From: an uncultured Blautia sp.
GTDB lineage: Bacteria; Bacillota; Clostridia; Lachnospirales; Lachnospiraceae
Direction of reading: 5' to 3'
Length of the DNA: 22,780 bases
Assembly: GCA_934371915.1 (NCBI GenBank)
Contig: CAKROE010000035.1
Coordinates: 1-22,780 of the forward strand
Shown piece by piece: positions 7,168-14,518 of this stretch. The notes under the pieces were generated by a model. The model saw nothing but the letters and a program-made list of their open reading frames with translations. It did no database searches and was not told the DNA's origin. A program made the position numbers and the translations under genes. How positions within the stretch are numbered: position 1 is the first letter of the stretch; every line of letters starts with the position of its first letter.

Positions 7168-8202
7168 ATGAATTATCAGGAAGAGAAAAAGTACATCGGA
7201 CATAAGGATCAGCTGATGAAAGTAAAGAAGATCCGTATGGAAGATGGAAAGGCATCCGGTGTGGAAATGGTGGATGTTCAGAATCGTTCGGGTATGCATT
7301 TTGATGTAAATATAAGCAGAGGAATGGATATTCCGTATCTTGATTTCTGCGGAGAAAACATTGGATTTATTTCACCATGTGGTGTGGTTGCACCGGAATA
7401 TTTTGACGACAAGGGACTTGGATTCCTCAAAAGCTTTACCGCGGGATTCATGACCACATGTGGATTAAAAGTTGCAGGTGCCCCATGCGAGTATGAGGGA
7501 ACTTCTTATGGACTTCATGGAAATCTTTCACATACACCGGCAGAAAATGTCAGTTATGTGATCGACGAAAGCGGCGCAACACCATGCGCAGTGATCAGAG
7601 GAACCGTCCGTGATGCGATTATTTTCGGAGACAAGATGTCACTGAACCGTGAAATCCGCTGCTATTACAAAGACAGAAAAATCACAGTCAGAGATAATGT
7701 AAAAAATGAAGGGTTCAAAAAAGTCCGCCAGATGATTCTTTATCACTGCAATATCGGCTATCCGATTCTTACACCGGACAGCGAAGTATATATACCGGCA
7801 CTGGAAACAAAAGCAAGAAATGAACATGCGCAGGAAGGCATTGCAGACTGGATGCATCCTGAAGCGGCAGATCCGGATTATGAGGAGATGTGTTATTATC
7901 ACAAACTGAAACCGGACGAAAACAATCATTCAAAAGTTGCCATATTCAATCCGGAACTTGATCTGGGTATTGCAATTGAAATCGACTTAAGTACTCTGGA
8001 TCACCTTGTTCAGTGGAAGATGATGGGTGCAGGAGACTATGTTATGGGTCTGGAACCTGCAAACTCTACGATTGATGGAATCGAAGATGCGGTAAATAAC
8101 GGCTCAATGAAATACCTCGAGCCAGGAGAAGTAAAAGAATACAATCTGACCTTTCACATTTTAAAAGGAAGAGACGAGTTCGAAGCTGTAAAAAATCTTT
8201 AA
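7168..8202 (+). CDS. DUF4432 family protein, galactose-mutarotase-like (aldose 1-epimerase fold)
   Basis: 344 residues. I recognise the DUF4432 family, which belongs to the galactose-mutarotase superfamily of beta-sandwich proteins, from several segments. These are the N-terminal NISRGMDIPYLDFCG, SPCGVVAPEYF, the SYGLHGNLSHTPA segment with His117 and His122, ILYHCNIGYPIL, and the C-terminal MGLEPANS. These His and Glu positions fit the catalytic His/Glu pattern of mutarotases. No signal peptide is seen, so it is cytosolic. It starts 3 bases after fucU, with AAAGGGG about 13 bases upstream of the ATG, and is followed 19 bases later by cupin paralogue 2. Members of this family often sit in sugar operons, but their reaction is poorly defined; a mutarotase or epimerase on a pentose is the best guess. 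Confidence 0.8.
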   Translation: MNYQEEKKYIGHKDQLMKVKKIRMEDGKASGVEMVDVQNRSGMHFDVNISRGMDIPYLDFCGENIGFISPCGVVAPEYFDDKGLGFLKSFTAGFMTTCGLKVAGAPCEYEGTSYGLHGNLSHTPAENVSYVIDESGATPCAVIRGTVRDAIIFGDKMSLNREIRCYYKDRKITVRDNVKNEGFKKVRQMILYHCNIGYPILTPDSEVYIPALETKARNEHAQEGIADWMHPEAADPDYEEMCYYHKLKPDENNHSKVAIFNPELDLGIAIEIDLSTLDHLVQWKMMGAGDYVMGLEPANSTIDGIEDAVNNGSMKYLEPGEVKEYNLTFHILKGRDEFEAVKNL

Positions 8203-8221
8203 GAGTAAAAGGAGAAAAATC

Positions 8222-9526
8222 ATGACAGAAAAAGATCTGATCAAAAAAGCCGGCGATGCACTGGATGCAAAGCTTGAAGAAGCCAAAAAAACAGGAAATC
8301 TTGTAGTAAAAGATGCAACGGAAGATGAAGCAGTTATCCGTTCCACATTCAAAAAAGGAGAAGGCGTTTTTCGTCTGTTCCCCGCATTCGTACCGAGAAG
8401 ATTTGGTAAAGCAGGTCACAGATTAAAACTTCATCCGGATGATTATTTTGCATTTGGTATGGCACGAGGTTCCATCACTGAGAGATGGTTTGCATCAACA
8501 ATTGCAGCACAGAATGGTGAGACTGCAAAAGCCGATGAAGGTATGGCATATGTTTGTGTAGATTATGACAGTGACGAAAAATTCTCTCTGAGAAACGCTG
8601 TAAAAGTACTTGGAGAAGAGATTGTTGGTAAAGAATTAATGGAAAAATACAACGGATGGCCGATGTATTCCAAATTCTTTGATAATGAAAATCCACTGTT
8701 CCATCATCTGCATCTGGGATTTGAAGATGCTGCAAGAGTAGGCAAACTTGGAAAACCGGAAAACTATTATTTCCCGAAACAGTTAAATAACTATTTTGGT
8801 GAAGCAAACTACACATATTTCGGATTTGACCCGGATGTTGATCCGGAAGAGATTAAAGATAGAATTCGTCATTTTGCAGATGATGATACACGAATTACAG
8901 AACTTTCCAGAGCTTACAGAGTAGAGCTTGGAACCGGCTGGTATACACCGGCGGGCGTTATCCATGCACCGGCATCTGTACTGACATATGAGCCACAGTG
9001 GAACTCCGATGTAAACTCCGTATATGAAAATATCGTATCTGGTGAAGTTTATCCTCCGGAAATGTTGGATGAGGAACTGCCAGAAGACAAGAAAGATATT
9101 GAAGATGTATTCAAACTTCTTGACTGGGATAAGAACGTGGATCCTCACTACAGAAAACACTACTTCCGCAGACCAATCGTAGAGACAGAAACAGAACAGT
9201 ATGTACAGAAATGGATTACATACGCAAATCCATACATTGCAGCAAAAGAGCTGACCGTATATCCGGGACAGACTGTAACAATTAAAGACGGCGCTGCATA
9301 TGGCTGTATCTTCGTTCAGGGGCATGGAAAATTTGGTGTTTATGATGCTGAGGCCCCGACATTACTTCACTTTGGCCAGCAGAGCTCTGATGAATTCTTC
9401 GTATCAGAGCAGGCATCTGTAAAAGGAATCACAATTACAAATACCAGCAAGGTAGAACCGCTCGTAGTTCTGAAACATTTTGGACCGAACTGCCCGGGTG
9501 TACCGCAGGAAGTACCTGAAAACTAA
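8222..9526 (+). CDS. Phosphomannose-isomerase-like cupin protein, candidate aldose isomerase (paralogue 2)
   Basis: 434 residues, behind AAAGGAG. It is a clear full-length paralogue of the first operon gene. Shared blocks include LHPDDYF, ERWF, WPMYSKFFDNE, the metal motif HHLH at 161-164, GKPE with Glu180, GWYTPAGVIHAPA with His248, DWDKNVDP, PGQTVTIKD and VLKHF. It differs in an N-terminal extension of about 30 residues that is charged and helical, and in the metal cluster, where HHLHL replaces HHIHH of paralogue 1. Two diverged copies in one operon suggest two related substrates or steps (for example two aldoses, or aldose and epimer) or a heteromer. The family assignment rests on the Glu and His arrangement of mannose-6-phosphate isomerases. 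The substrate is unknown from sequence. Confidence 0.75.
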   Translation: MTEKDLIKKAGDALDAKLEEAKKTGNLVVKDATEDEAVIRSTFKKGEGVFRLFPAFVPRRFGKAGHRLKLHPDDYFAFGMARGSITERWFASTIAAQNGETAKADEGMAYVCVDYDSDEKFSLRNAVKVLGEEIVGKELMEKYNGWPMYSKFFDNENPLFHHLHLGFEDAARVGKLGKPENYYFPKQLNNYFGEANYTYFGFDPDVDPEEIKDRIRHFADDDTRITELSRAYRVELGTGWYTPAGVIHAPASVLTYEPQWNSDVNSVYENIVSGEVYPPEMLDEELPEDKKDIEDVFKLLDWDKNVDPHYRKHYFRRPIVETETEQYVQKWITYANPYIAAKELTVYPGQTVTIKDGAAYGCIFVQGHGKFGVYDAEAPTLLHFGQQSSDEFFVSEQASVKGITITNTSKVEPLVVLKHFGPNCPGVPQEVPEN

Positions 9527-9581
9527 GAAATGCTGTGAGAAGGTAAGCCTGAATAAAACGGGAATATCTTTGTGAAAATTT

Positions 9582-9621
9582 GCCCAGGATACCGGAAATT
9601 GGTGTGTCCTGGGCTGTTTTT
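9582..9621 (+). terminator. Intrinsic-terminator-like hairpin directly before the kinase gene
   Basis: GCCCAGGA (9582-9589) pairs perfectly with TCCTGGGC (9607-9614). An inner TACC/GGTG stem lies inside, and TGTTTTT follows. The kinase ribosome site starts only 7 bases later and no promoter lies between, so the four downstream genes must depend on read-through. Confidence 0.75.
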
Positions 9622-9627
9622 GTATAT

Positions 9628-9633
9628 AGGAGG
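9628..9633 (+). promoter_or_regulatory. Ribosome binding site that fixes the kinase start
   Basis: A consensus AGGAGG, 6 bases before ATG at 9640. It rules out the upstream in-frame ATG at 9580, which would put the terminator hairpin inside the coding region. Confidence 0.85.
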
Positions 9634-9639
9634 ATGGAT

Positions 9640-11154
9640 ATGAAATATTTACTGGGAATTGATAATGGCGGAACATTTTCAAAAGCAGCGATTTTTGATG
9701 AAAATGGTGAACAGATTTCAGTGGCAAGTGTTCCGACAGAGACACTTACACCAAAACCGGGTTACACAGAAAAAAATCTGGATGATCTCTGGGACGTGAA
9801 CGCACAGGCAATCAAAAATGCAATTGAGAAAAGCGGAATCGATTCGAAAGAAATCGCAGGAATTTCTTTTTCCGGAGCAGGAAAAGGCCTTTATATGGTT
9901 GGCTATGATGGAAAACCATCCTATAACGGAATTATGTCAACTGATACAAGAGCCTGGGAGCAGGTGGAAAAATGGTATGCAGATGGTACAAATAAAAAAG
10001 TTTATGAAAAAACATTTCAGGAAATTCTGGCTGTGCAGCCGGTGAGCCTGCTGGCTTGGTTCAGGGATAACAAACCGGAAATTCTGGAAAAAACAAAATA
10101 TATTTTTGCGGTAAAAGATTATATCCGTTTCTGCCTCACCGGAGAAGCATACAGCGAATATACAGACTGCTCTGGCGGGAATCTGGTCAACATGGTTACG
10201 AAACAGCACGACCGGGAACTGATGGCACTGTATGGACTGGAAGATTGCTATGACAAACTGCCACCGCTGAAATATTCTGCTGACATATGCGGATATGTTA
10301 CAAAAGAAGCAAGTGAAAAGACTCTGCTTCCAGAGGGAACACCGGTCGCAGCGGGAATGTTTGATGTGAATGCCTGCGGTATTGCATCCGGACTTTGCGG
10401 TGAAGAGGATATGTGTATGATCGCCGGTACATGGAGTATCAATGAATTTATCCGAAAGGAACCTGTATTAAACGGTACGGTAGCATTAAATTCCATGTTC
10501 TGTATGCCGGGATATTTTCTCATTGAGGAGAGCAGCCCGACTTCCGCAGGAAACATGGAATGGTTTATTAAAAACCTGATGAGCTATGAAAAGAAAGAAG
10601 CAAAAGAAAACGGAGGATCTGTTTATGACATTACAAATGAATGGGTAGCATCCATCGAGCCACAGGACAGTAATGTGATTTTCCTTCCGTTTCTGAATGG
10701 TTCCAATGAAGATCCGCTTGCAAAGGGAACTTTTGTGGGTCTCACTGCTTATCATTCTAAAAAACATATGCTGCGTGCAGTCTATGAGGGAATTGTTTTC
10801 TCACACATGACTCATGTGAAGAAACTGCTCCGAAACCGTGACGTTCCAAAGAGCATAAGACTCTCCGGTGGTGCGGCAAATTCTGATGCATGGGTACAGA
10901 TTTTTGCGGATACACTCCAGATACCGATAGATGTAGTCGGTGACAAAGAACTTGGTGCACAGGGGGCTGCGATGGCGGCAGGTATTGCAGCCGGTGTTTA
11001 CAAAGATTACAGAGAAGCAATCGAAAAGACTGTGAAGATTACAAAAACCATTTATCCGAGACCGGAATACAAAGAAATCTATGAAGAAAAATATGCAACA
11101 TACCGTGCAGTGATCGACGGACTGAGCAGCGCATGGAAACGTTTCAAAAACTAA
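9640..11154 (+). CDS. lyxK: FGGY-family carbohydrate kinase, L-xylulokinase-like (LyxK)
   Basis: 504 residues. The N-terminal phosphate-1 motif is GIDNGGTFSK (6-15). SGAGKGLYMV, PVSLLAWFRD, the GMFDV segment with candidate catalytic Asp242, AGTWSI (262-267), EESSPTSAGNMEWF, FLPFLNGSN and YEGIVFSHMTH follow. From memory these blocks match E. coli LyxK (L-xylulose/3-keto-L-gulonate kinase) better than XylB, AraB or GlpK. The enzyme would phosphorylate L-xylulose at O5 with ATP in the cytosol. The downstream UlaE-type and AraD-type genes supply exactly the two epimerisations needed to reach D-xylulose-5-phosphate, which supports the call. Its start is fixed by AGGAGG at 9628-9633. It follows a terminator-like hairpin and leads the last four-gene block. 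3-keto-L-gulonate is less likely as a substrate because no UlaD-type decarboxylase is present in the operon. Confidence 0.82.
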   Translation: MKYLLGIDNGGTFSKAAIFDENGEQISVASVPTETLTPKPGYTEKNLDDLWDVNAQAIKNAIEKSGIDSKEIAGISFSGAGKGLYMVGYDGKPSYNGIMSTDTRAWEQVEKWYADGTNKKVYEKTFQEILAVQPVSLLAWFRDNKPEILEKTKYIFAVKDYIRFCLTGEAYSEYTDCSGGNLVNMVTKQHDRELMALYGLEDCYDKLPPLKYSADICGYVTKEASEKTLLPEGTPVAAGMFDVNACGIASGLCGEEDMCMIAGTWSINEFIRKEPVLNGTVALNSMFCMPGYFLIEESSPTSAGNMEWFIKNLMSYEKKEAKENGGSVYDITNEWVASIEPQDSNVIFLPFLNGSNEDPLAKGTFVGLTAYHSKKHMLRAVYEGIVFSHMTHVKKLLRNRDVPKSIRLSGGAANSDAWVQIFADTLQIPIDVVGDKELGAQGAAMAAGIAAGVYKDYREAIEKTVKITKTIYPRPEYKEIYEEKYATYRAVIDGLSSAWKRFKN

Positions 11155-11172
11155 CAACAGGAGGGACAGATT

Positions 11173-12144
11173 ATGTTAAAAATGGCAATCATGGGAGCTG
11201 GTTCTATCGCAAATAAAATGGCGGATACCATTACAAAAATGAACGATGTAAAAGCATATGCCATTGCAGCCAGAGATACAGAAAGAGCAGCAGCATTTGC
11301 TAAGAAATATGGATTTACAAAATTTTATGGTTCTTATGAAGAAATGCTAAAAGATCCTGAAGTACAGCTTGTTTATATTGCAACACCACATTCACACCAT
11401 TATAAATGCGCAAAAATGTGTCTGGAAGCAGGCAAACATGTACTCTGCGAAAAGGCGTTTACTGTAAATGCTGAGCAGGCAAAAGAAATCCTGAAACTGG
11501 CAGAGGAAAAGAAACTTCTGCTTACAGAAGCTATCTGGACAAGATATATGCCTTCAAGAAATATGATTAACAAGCTTATTGCTGACGGAACTATAGGAGA
11601 AGTTACCTCTCTGACTGCAAATCTGGGATATGAACTCAGCGAAGTAAAACGAATCTGGGATCCGCAGTTGGCAGGCGGTGCCCTGCTTGATGTAGGGGTT
11701 TATCTGGTAAACTTTGCAAGTATGATTTTCGGTGAAGATCTGGAGCATGTACAGTCAGAAGCTGTTTTTAAAAATGGTGTCGATATGATTGACAACATCA
11801 ATATGACTTTTGCCGGCGGAAAAACAGCATCCATGCAGTGCAATGTTCATGCAGTACAGAACCGTCAGGGTACGATCTTTGGAACAAAAGGTTATATTGA
11901 GATCACAAATATCAATAATCCGGAAGAAATCAAAGTATTCAACGACCAGTATGAAAAAGTGCTGTCATGCACTCCGCCGAAACAGATCACAGGATATGAA
12001 TACGAAGTGGAAGCATGCTGCAAAGCAATTGAAGAGGGCAGACTGGAATGTCCGGAGATGCCTCACAGAGAAACAATACGTGTGATGGAAATCATGGATG
12101 AAATGCGTAGGTCATGGGGATACGAAATTCCGATCATGAAATAA
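11173..12144 (+). CDS. Gfo/Idh/MocA-family NAD(P)-dependent oxidoreductase
   Basis: 323 residues, behind CAGGAGGG. The Rossmann motif GAGSIA is at 8-13, followed by ATPHSHHY (70-77) and the family's EKP-type catalytic motif in the form CEKAF, with Lys94. AGGALLDVGVYLVNF follows. The EKA form with TEAIWTRYMP points to the dihydrodiol-dehydrogenase/xylose-dehydrogenase-like subgroup. It would oxidise or reduce a sugar, polyol or sugar-derived ring with NAD(P) in the cytosol. It lies between kinase and 3-epimerase with short gaps, so it belongs to the same pathway, but the core route needs no redox step. It may feed in a polyol or an oxidised sugar, or act on a side substrate. The exact reaction is not readable. 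Confidence 0.88.
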   Translation: MLKMAIMGAGSIANKMADTITKMNDVKAYAIAARDTERAAAFAKKYGFTKFYGSYEEMLKDPEVQLVYIATPHSHHYKCAKMCLEAGKHVLCEKAFTVNAEQAKEILKLAEEKKLLLTEAIWTRYMPSRNMINKLIADGTIGEVTSLTANLGYELSEVKRIWDPQLAGGALLDVGVYLVNFASMIFGEDLEHVQSEAVFKNGVDMIDNINMTFAGGKTASMQCNVHAVQNRQGTIFGTKGYIEITNINNPEEIKVFNDQYEKVLSCTPPKQITGYEYEVEACCKAIEEGRLECPEMPHRETIRVMEIMDEMRRSWGYEIPIMK

Positions 12145-12155
12145 GAGGGAAAAAG

Positions 12156-12998
12156 ATGAAAAAATATTCACTGGGGTTATATGAGAAAGCAATGCCGGGA
12201 ACTCTGGACTGGAAAGAGAAACTGGAGGCTGCAAAAGAGGCCGGATATGATTTTGTAGAAATTAGTATTGACGCGACCGAAGAAAAAATCGCACGTCTGG
12301 ATATGACAAAAGAAGATCGTTTCGAGATTATCAAAGCCATGTATGAAGTCGGAATGCCGATCCGAACGATGTGTGTAAGTGCGCTTACAAAATATTCTCT
12401 TGGAAATGACAAGGAAGAATACTGTAAGCGTGGAATGGAAATCCTTGAGAAATCACTTCGGCTTGCAGATGATTTGGGAATCAGAGTAGTCATGATACCG
12501 GGTTATGATGTGTATTATGAGCCGTCAACTTTAGAAACAAAGAAGAGATTTCTCAAAAACCTGAAAAAAGCATCAGAACTGGCGGAGAAGGCTGGAATTC
12601 AACTGGGCCTTGAAACAATGGAAAATGAGTTTATGAATACTGTTGAAAAGGCTATGAAATATGTAACTTTATGTAATTCCAACTATCTGAAAATATATCC
12701 GGATATTGGAAATCTGACAAATGCAGCTGTTACATATCAGTCAGATGTGCTGGAGGATATGGAACTGGGAAGAGGAAATCTTACTTCATTACATTTGAAA
12801 GAAACACTTCCGGGAAGATTCCGGGAAGTGCCGTATGGTACAGGTCATGTAGATTTTGAAGCGGCAATCAGCAAAGCGTGGGACTTGGGAGTACGCAGGT
12901 TTGTCACAGAATTCTGGTATACCGGAAACGAAAACTGGAAAGCAGATCTTAATTCTGCAGCGGGAATGGCAAAACCGATTCTGGAGAAAATGAATTAA
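12156..12998 (+). CDS. ulaE: L-ribulose-5-phosphate (L-xylulose-5-phosphate) 3-epimerase, UlaE/SgbU type
   Basis: 280 residues, near the usual 284-286. ATG at 12156 is chosen because AGAGGGA precedes it and the product then begins [14 protein letters not shown], like UlaE. An in-frame ATG at 12114 would overlap the upstream gene. It is an AP-endonuclease-type TIM barrel with the family metal ligands: Glu153 (GLETME), Asp183 (YPDIGN), His213 (SLHLKE) and Glu252 (VTEFWY). GYDVYYEP at 116-123 matches UlaE closely. The enzyme converts L-xylulose-5-phosphate to L-ribulose-5-phosphate. It sits between the oxidoreductase (11-base gap) and the 4-epimerase (25-base gap). UlaE and SgbU are isofunctional names; the ascorbate route is unlikely here without UlaD. 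Confidence 0.9.
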   Translation: MKKYSLGLYEKAMPGTLDWKEKLEAAKEAGYDFVEISIDATEEKIARLDMTKEDRFEIIKAMYEVGMPIRTMCVSALTKYSLGNDKEEYCKRGMEILEKSLRLADDLGIRVVMIPGYDVYYEPSTLETKKRFLKNLKKASELAEKAGIQLGLETMENEFMNTVEKAMKYVTLCNSNYLKIYPDIGNLTNAAVTYQSDVLEDMELGRGNLTSLHLKETLPGRFREVPYGTGHVDFEAAISKAWDLGVRRFVTEFWYTGNENWKADLNSAAGMAKPILEKMN

Positions 12999-13023
12999 AT
13001 TACGTATTAAAAAGGAGAACGAA

Positions 13024-13719
13024 ATGTTAGAGCAATTAAAAGAAGAAGTATACAGAGCAAATATGGATCTGCCGAAATACGGACTGGTCACATTTACATG
13101 GGGAAATGTCAGCGGTATTGACCGTGAAAAAGGACTTTTTGTTATTAAACCGAGTGGAGTAGAGTATGACAAATTAAGACCGGAAGATATGGTTGTTGTG
13201 GATCTTCAGGGAAATAAAGTAGAAGGTGAATACAATCCGTCTTCGGATACCCCGACACATGTGGTTCTGTACAACGAATTTCCAGATATCGGGGGAATCG
13301 TACATACACATTCTGAGTGGGCAACAAGCTGGGCACAGGCAGGAAGATCCATTCCGTGCTATGGAACGACTCATGCAGACTATATCTATGGAGAAGTTCC
13401 GTGCGTACGTAATCTGACAAAAGATGAGATTGAAGAGGCATACGAAAAAAATACAGGCGTGTTGATCGCAGAACATTTCAAAAACAGCGATTATAAAGCT
13501 GTTCCGGCAGTACTTTGCAAAAATCACGGACCATTTACATGGGGAAAAGATGCACATGAAGCTGTTCATAATGCAGTTGTTCTGGAAGAAGTGGCAAAGA
13601 TGGCATGCCGCTGCGAACTGATAAATTCGCAGGTAAGACCGGCACCACAGGAACTTCAGGATAAGCATTACTACAGAAAACATGGAGCAAATGCTTATTA
13701 TGGACAGATTAAGAAATAA
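13024..13719 (+). CDS. araD: L-ribulose-5-phosphate 4-epimerase
   Basis: 231 residues, exactly the AraD size, behind AAAAAGGAG. The class II aldolase/epimerase fold is recognised from [22 protein letters not shown] (Asp75), the zinc ligands His94 and His96 (HTHSEWAT), TTHADY with the catalytic-type Asp119, NHGPF with the third zinc ligand His168, and [14 protein letters not shown] at the end. The TTHADY block and the AYYGQ terminus are typical of AraD and not of fuculose-phosphate aldolase. It converts L-ribulose-5-phosphate to D-xylulose-5-phosphate, which enters the pentose-phosphate or phosphoketolase route. As the last gene of the operon it closes the pathway opened by the kinase. No araA or araB neighbour is present, so this is not an L-arabinose cluster. 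Confidence 0.94.
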   Translation: MLEQLKEEVYRANMDLPKYGLVTFTWGNVSGIDREKGLFVIKPSGVEYDKLRPEDMVVVDLQGNKVEGEYNPSSDTPTHVVLYNEFPDIGGIVHTHSEWATSWAQAGRSIPCYGTTHADYIYGEVPCVRNLTKDEIEEAYEKNTGVLIAEHFKNSDYKAVPAVLCKNHGPFTWGKDAHEAVHNAVVLEEVAKMACRCELINSQVRPAPQELQDKHYYRKHGANAYYGQIKK

Positions 13720-13736
13720 AATCCGATAAAAAATAC

Positions 13737-13772
13737 AAAGCGTGCTGTACGGTTTTATGTACAGCACGCTTT
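13737..13772. terminator. Bidirectional intrinsic terminator between the sugar operon and the convergent gene
   Basis: AAAGCGTGCTGTAC (13737-13750) pairs perfectly over 14 bp with GTACAGCACGCTTT (13759-13772) across an 8-base loop. A-rich DNA upstream and T-rich DNA downstream let it serve both strands. Confidence 0.9.
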
Positions 13773-13809
13773 AATATTTCAAGAGCCAAATCATCAATAC
13801 GAAATCCAG

Positions 13810-14310
13810 TCATTCCGGAAGTGTATAAGGAAAAGCTGGAGCATCCGGACAGTTCAGATATTCTTTCAGGCAGGAAATAATAAATTCATGGTCTGCAATA
13901 TGATAAAGATTAGAAGCAATGACCGCACCGATTACGGTTTTGCTGCCTTTTATGCGGATAGGAAAACCGCCGCCGCATAATGCATAATCGTTGTTTGATA
14001 AAGCGTGTGTTTCTAGGGTGTCGTTGTCATGTTCAAAAGTAAATGTGGATAAAAGAGAACTGCGTTCCATCAGTTTTACAAAATTGAATTTTCGATCCAT
14101 CCATTTCTGGTTTAAAAGATTGGTTCCGTCAGGGCAATGCTGGAACAAAATACAGCCATTGTTAAGACGGATAGATATGGCAATCGTGATGTTGTGCTTT
14201 CTGGCATAGGACACCATAAATGAGCCAAGTTTAAAGGCATCGTCGTTGCTGAAATGCTCGAACTGCAGAAGTTCTTCCTGCTTTTTCAGGATATTCAGAT
14301 TTTTGCACAT
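13810..14310 (-). CDS. UPF0303 / heme-degrading-domain (HbpS/GlcG-like) family protein
   Basis: 166 residues on the minus strand, convergent with the sugar operon. ATG at 14310 is chosen because GGGAGG (14318-14323 on the plus strand) precedes it by 7 bases; an upstream in-frame ATG at 14334 has no such site. I recognise the UPF0303/PF03928 fold from LLQFEHFSNDDAFKLGSFMV, the ISIRLNNGCILFQH strand, NQKWMDRKFNFVK, the YALCGGGFPIRI glycine turn, and VIGAVIASNL. No signal peptide or membrane segment is visible. Members of this fold bind haem, cobalamin or small metabolites, and some occur beside sugar or diol genes, but no function can be set for this branch. Its place beside an L-pentose operon, on the other strand and separated by a shared terminator, may be chance. 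Confidence 0.8.
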   Translation of the reverse strand: MCKNLNILKKQEELLQFEHFSNDDAFKLGSFMVSYARKHNITIAISIRLNNGCILFQHCPDGTNLLNQKWMDRKFNFVKLMERSSLLSTFTFEHDNDTLETHALSNNDYALCGGGFPIRIKGSKTVIGAVIASNLYHIADHEFIISCLKEYLNCPDAPAFPYTLPE

Positions 14311-14317
14311 AATAAAA

Positions 14318-14323
14318 CCTCCC
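14318..14323 (-). promoter_or_regulatory. Ribosome binding site deciding the UPF0303 start
   Basis: GGGAGG when read on the minus strand, 7 bases ahead of the ATG at 14310. Confidence 0.75.
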
Positions 14324-14366
14324 AATATATTCATAGCACATTTGGAAAAACCTTTTTCTGAAAAAT

Positions 14367-14396
14367 ATTATACAGGATAATGGGGAGAAACTACAA
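14367..14396 (-). promoter_or_regulatory. Candidate promoter of the UPF0303 gene
   Basis: On the minus strand, TTGTAG, 18 bases, then a perfect TATAAT (14372-14367), about 57 bases before the start codon. The -35 box matches only TTG. Confidence 0.45.
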
Positions 14397-14446
14397 GAGA
14401 AATCTCAAGAAGATTTGGCTTTTTTATATCCATTCCTGTTTTTCTG

Positions 14447-14455
14447 TGTTACAAT
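14447..14455 (+). promoter_or_regulatory. Candidate extended -10 promoter of cvfB-dnaE
   Basis: TGTTACAAT is an extended -10 (TGn + TACAAT) with no good -35 box, about 64 bases before cvfB. The rest of the 208-base divergent region (14311-14518) shows no other structure. Confidence 0.4.
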
Positions 14456-14518
14456 TAATCTCACAATTAGGTAAAGAAGAAAAACAGACATATATTTGTT
14501 GCAGTATCGGAGGAAAAT

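Noticed and set aside
9580..9639. Upstream in-frame start for the kinase
   Set aside because: The extension would be encoded by the terminator hairpin; AGGAGG at 9628-9633 points to 9640.
11136..11145. GAAACGTTTC palindrome near the end of the kinase gene, resembling the operators or a cre
   Set aside because: It encodes part of the kinase C-terminus, lacks the flanks shared by O1-O3 and has no promoter near it; it could be a weak site but is not supported.
12114..12155. Upstream in-frame start for the 3-epimerase
   Set aside because: It overlaps the oxidoreductase gene and has no ribosome site; the UlaE-like beginning is at 12156.
11173..13719. Ascorbate (ula/sga) utilisation cluster
   Set aside because: The UlaE and AraD relatives fit, but there is no PTS transporter, UlaG lactonase or UlaD decarboxylase, and a LyxK-like kinase with an ABC importer is present instead.
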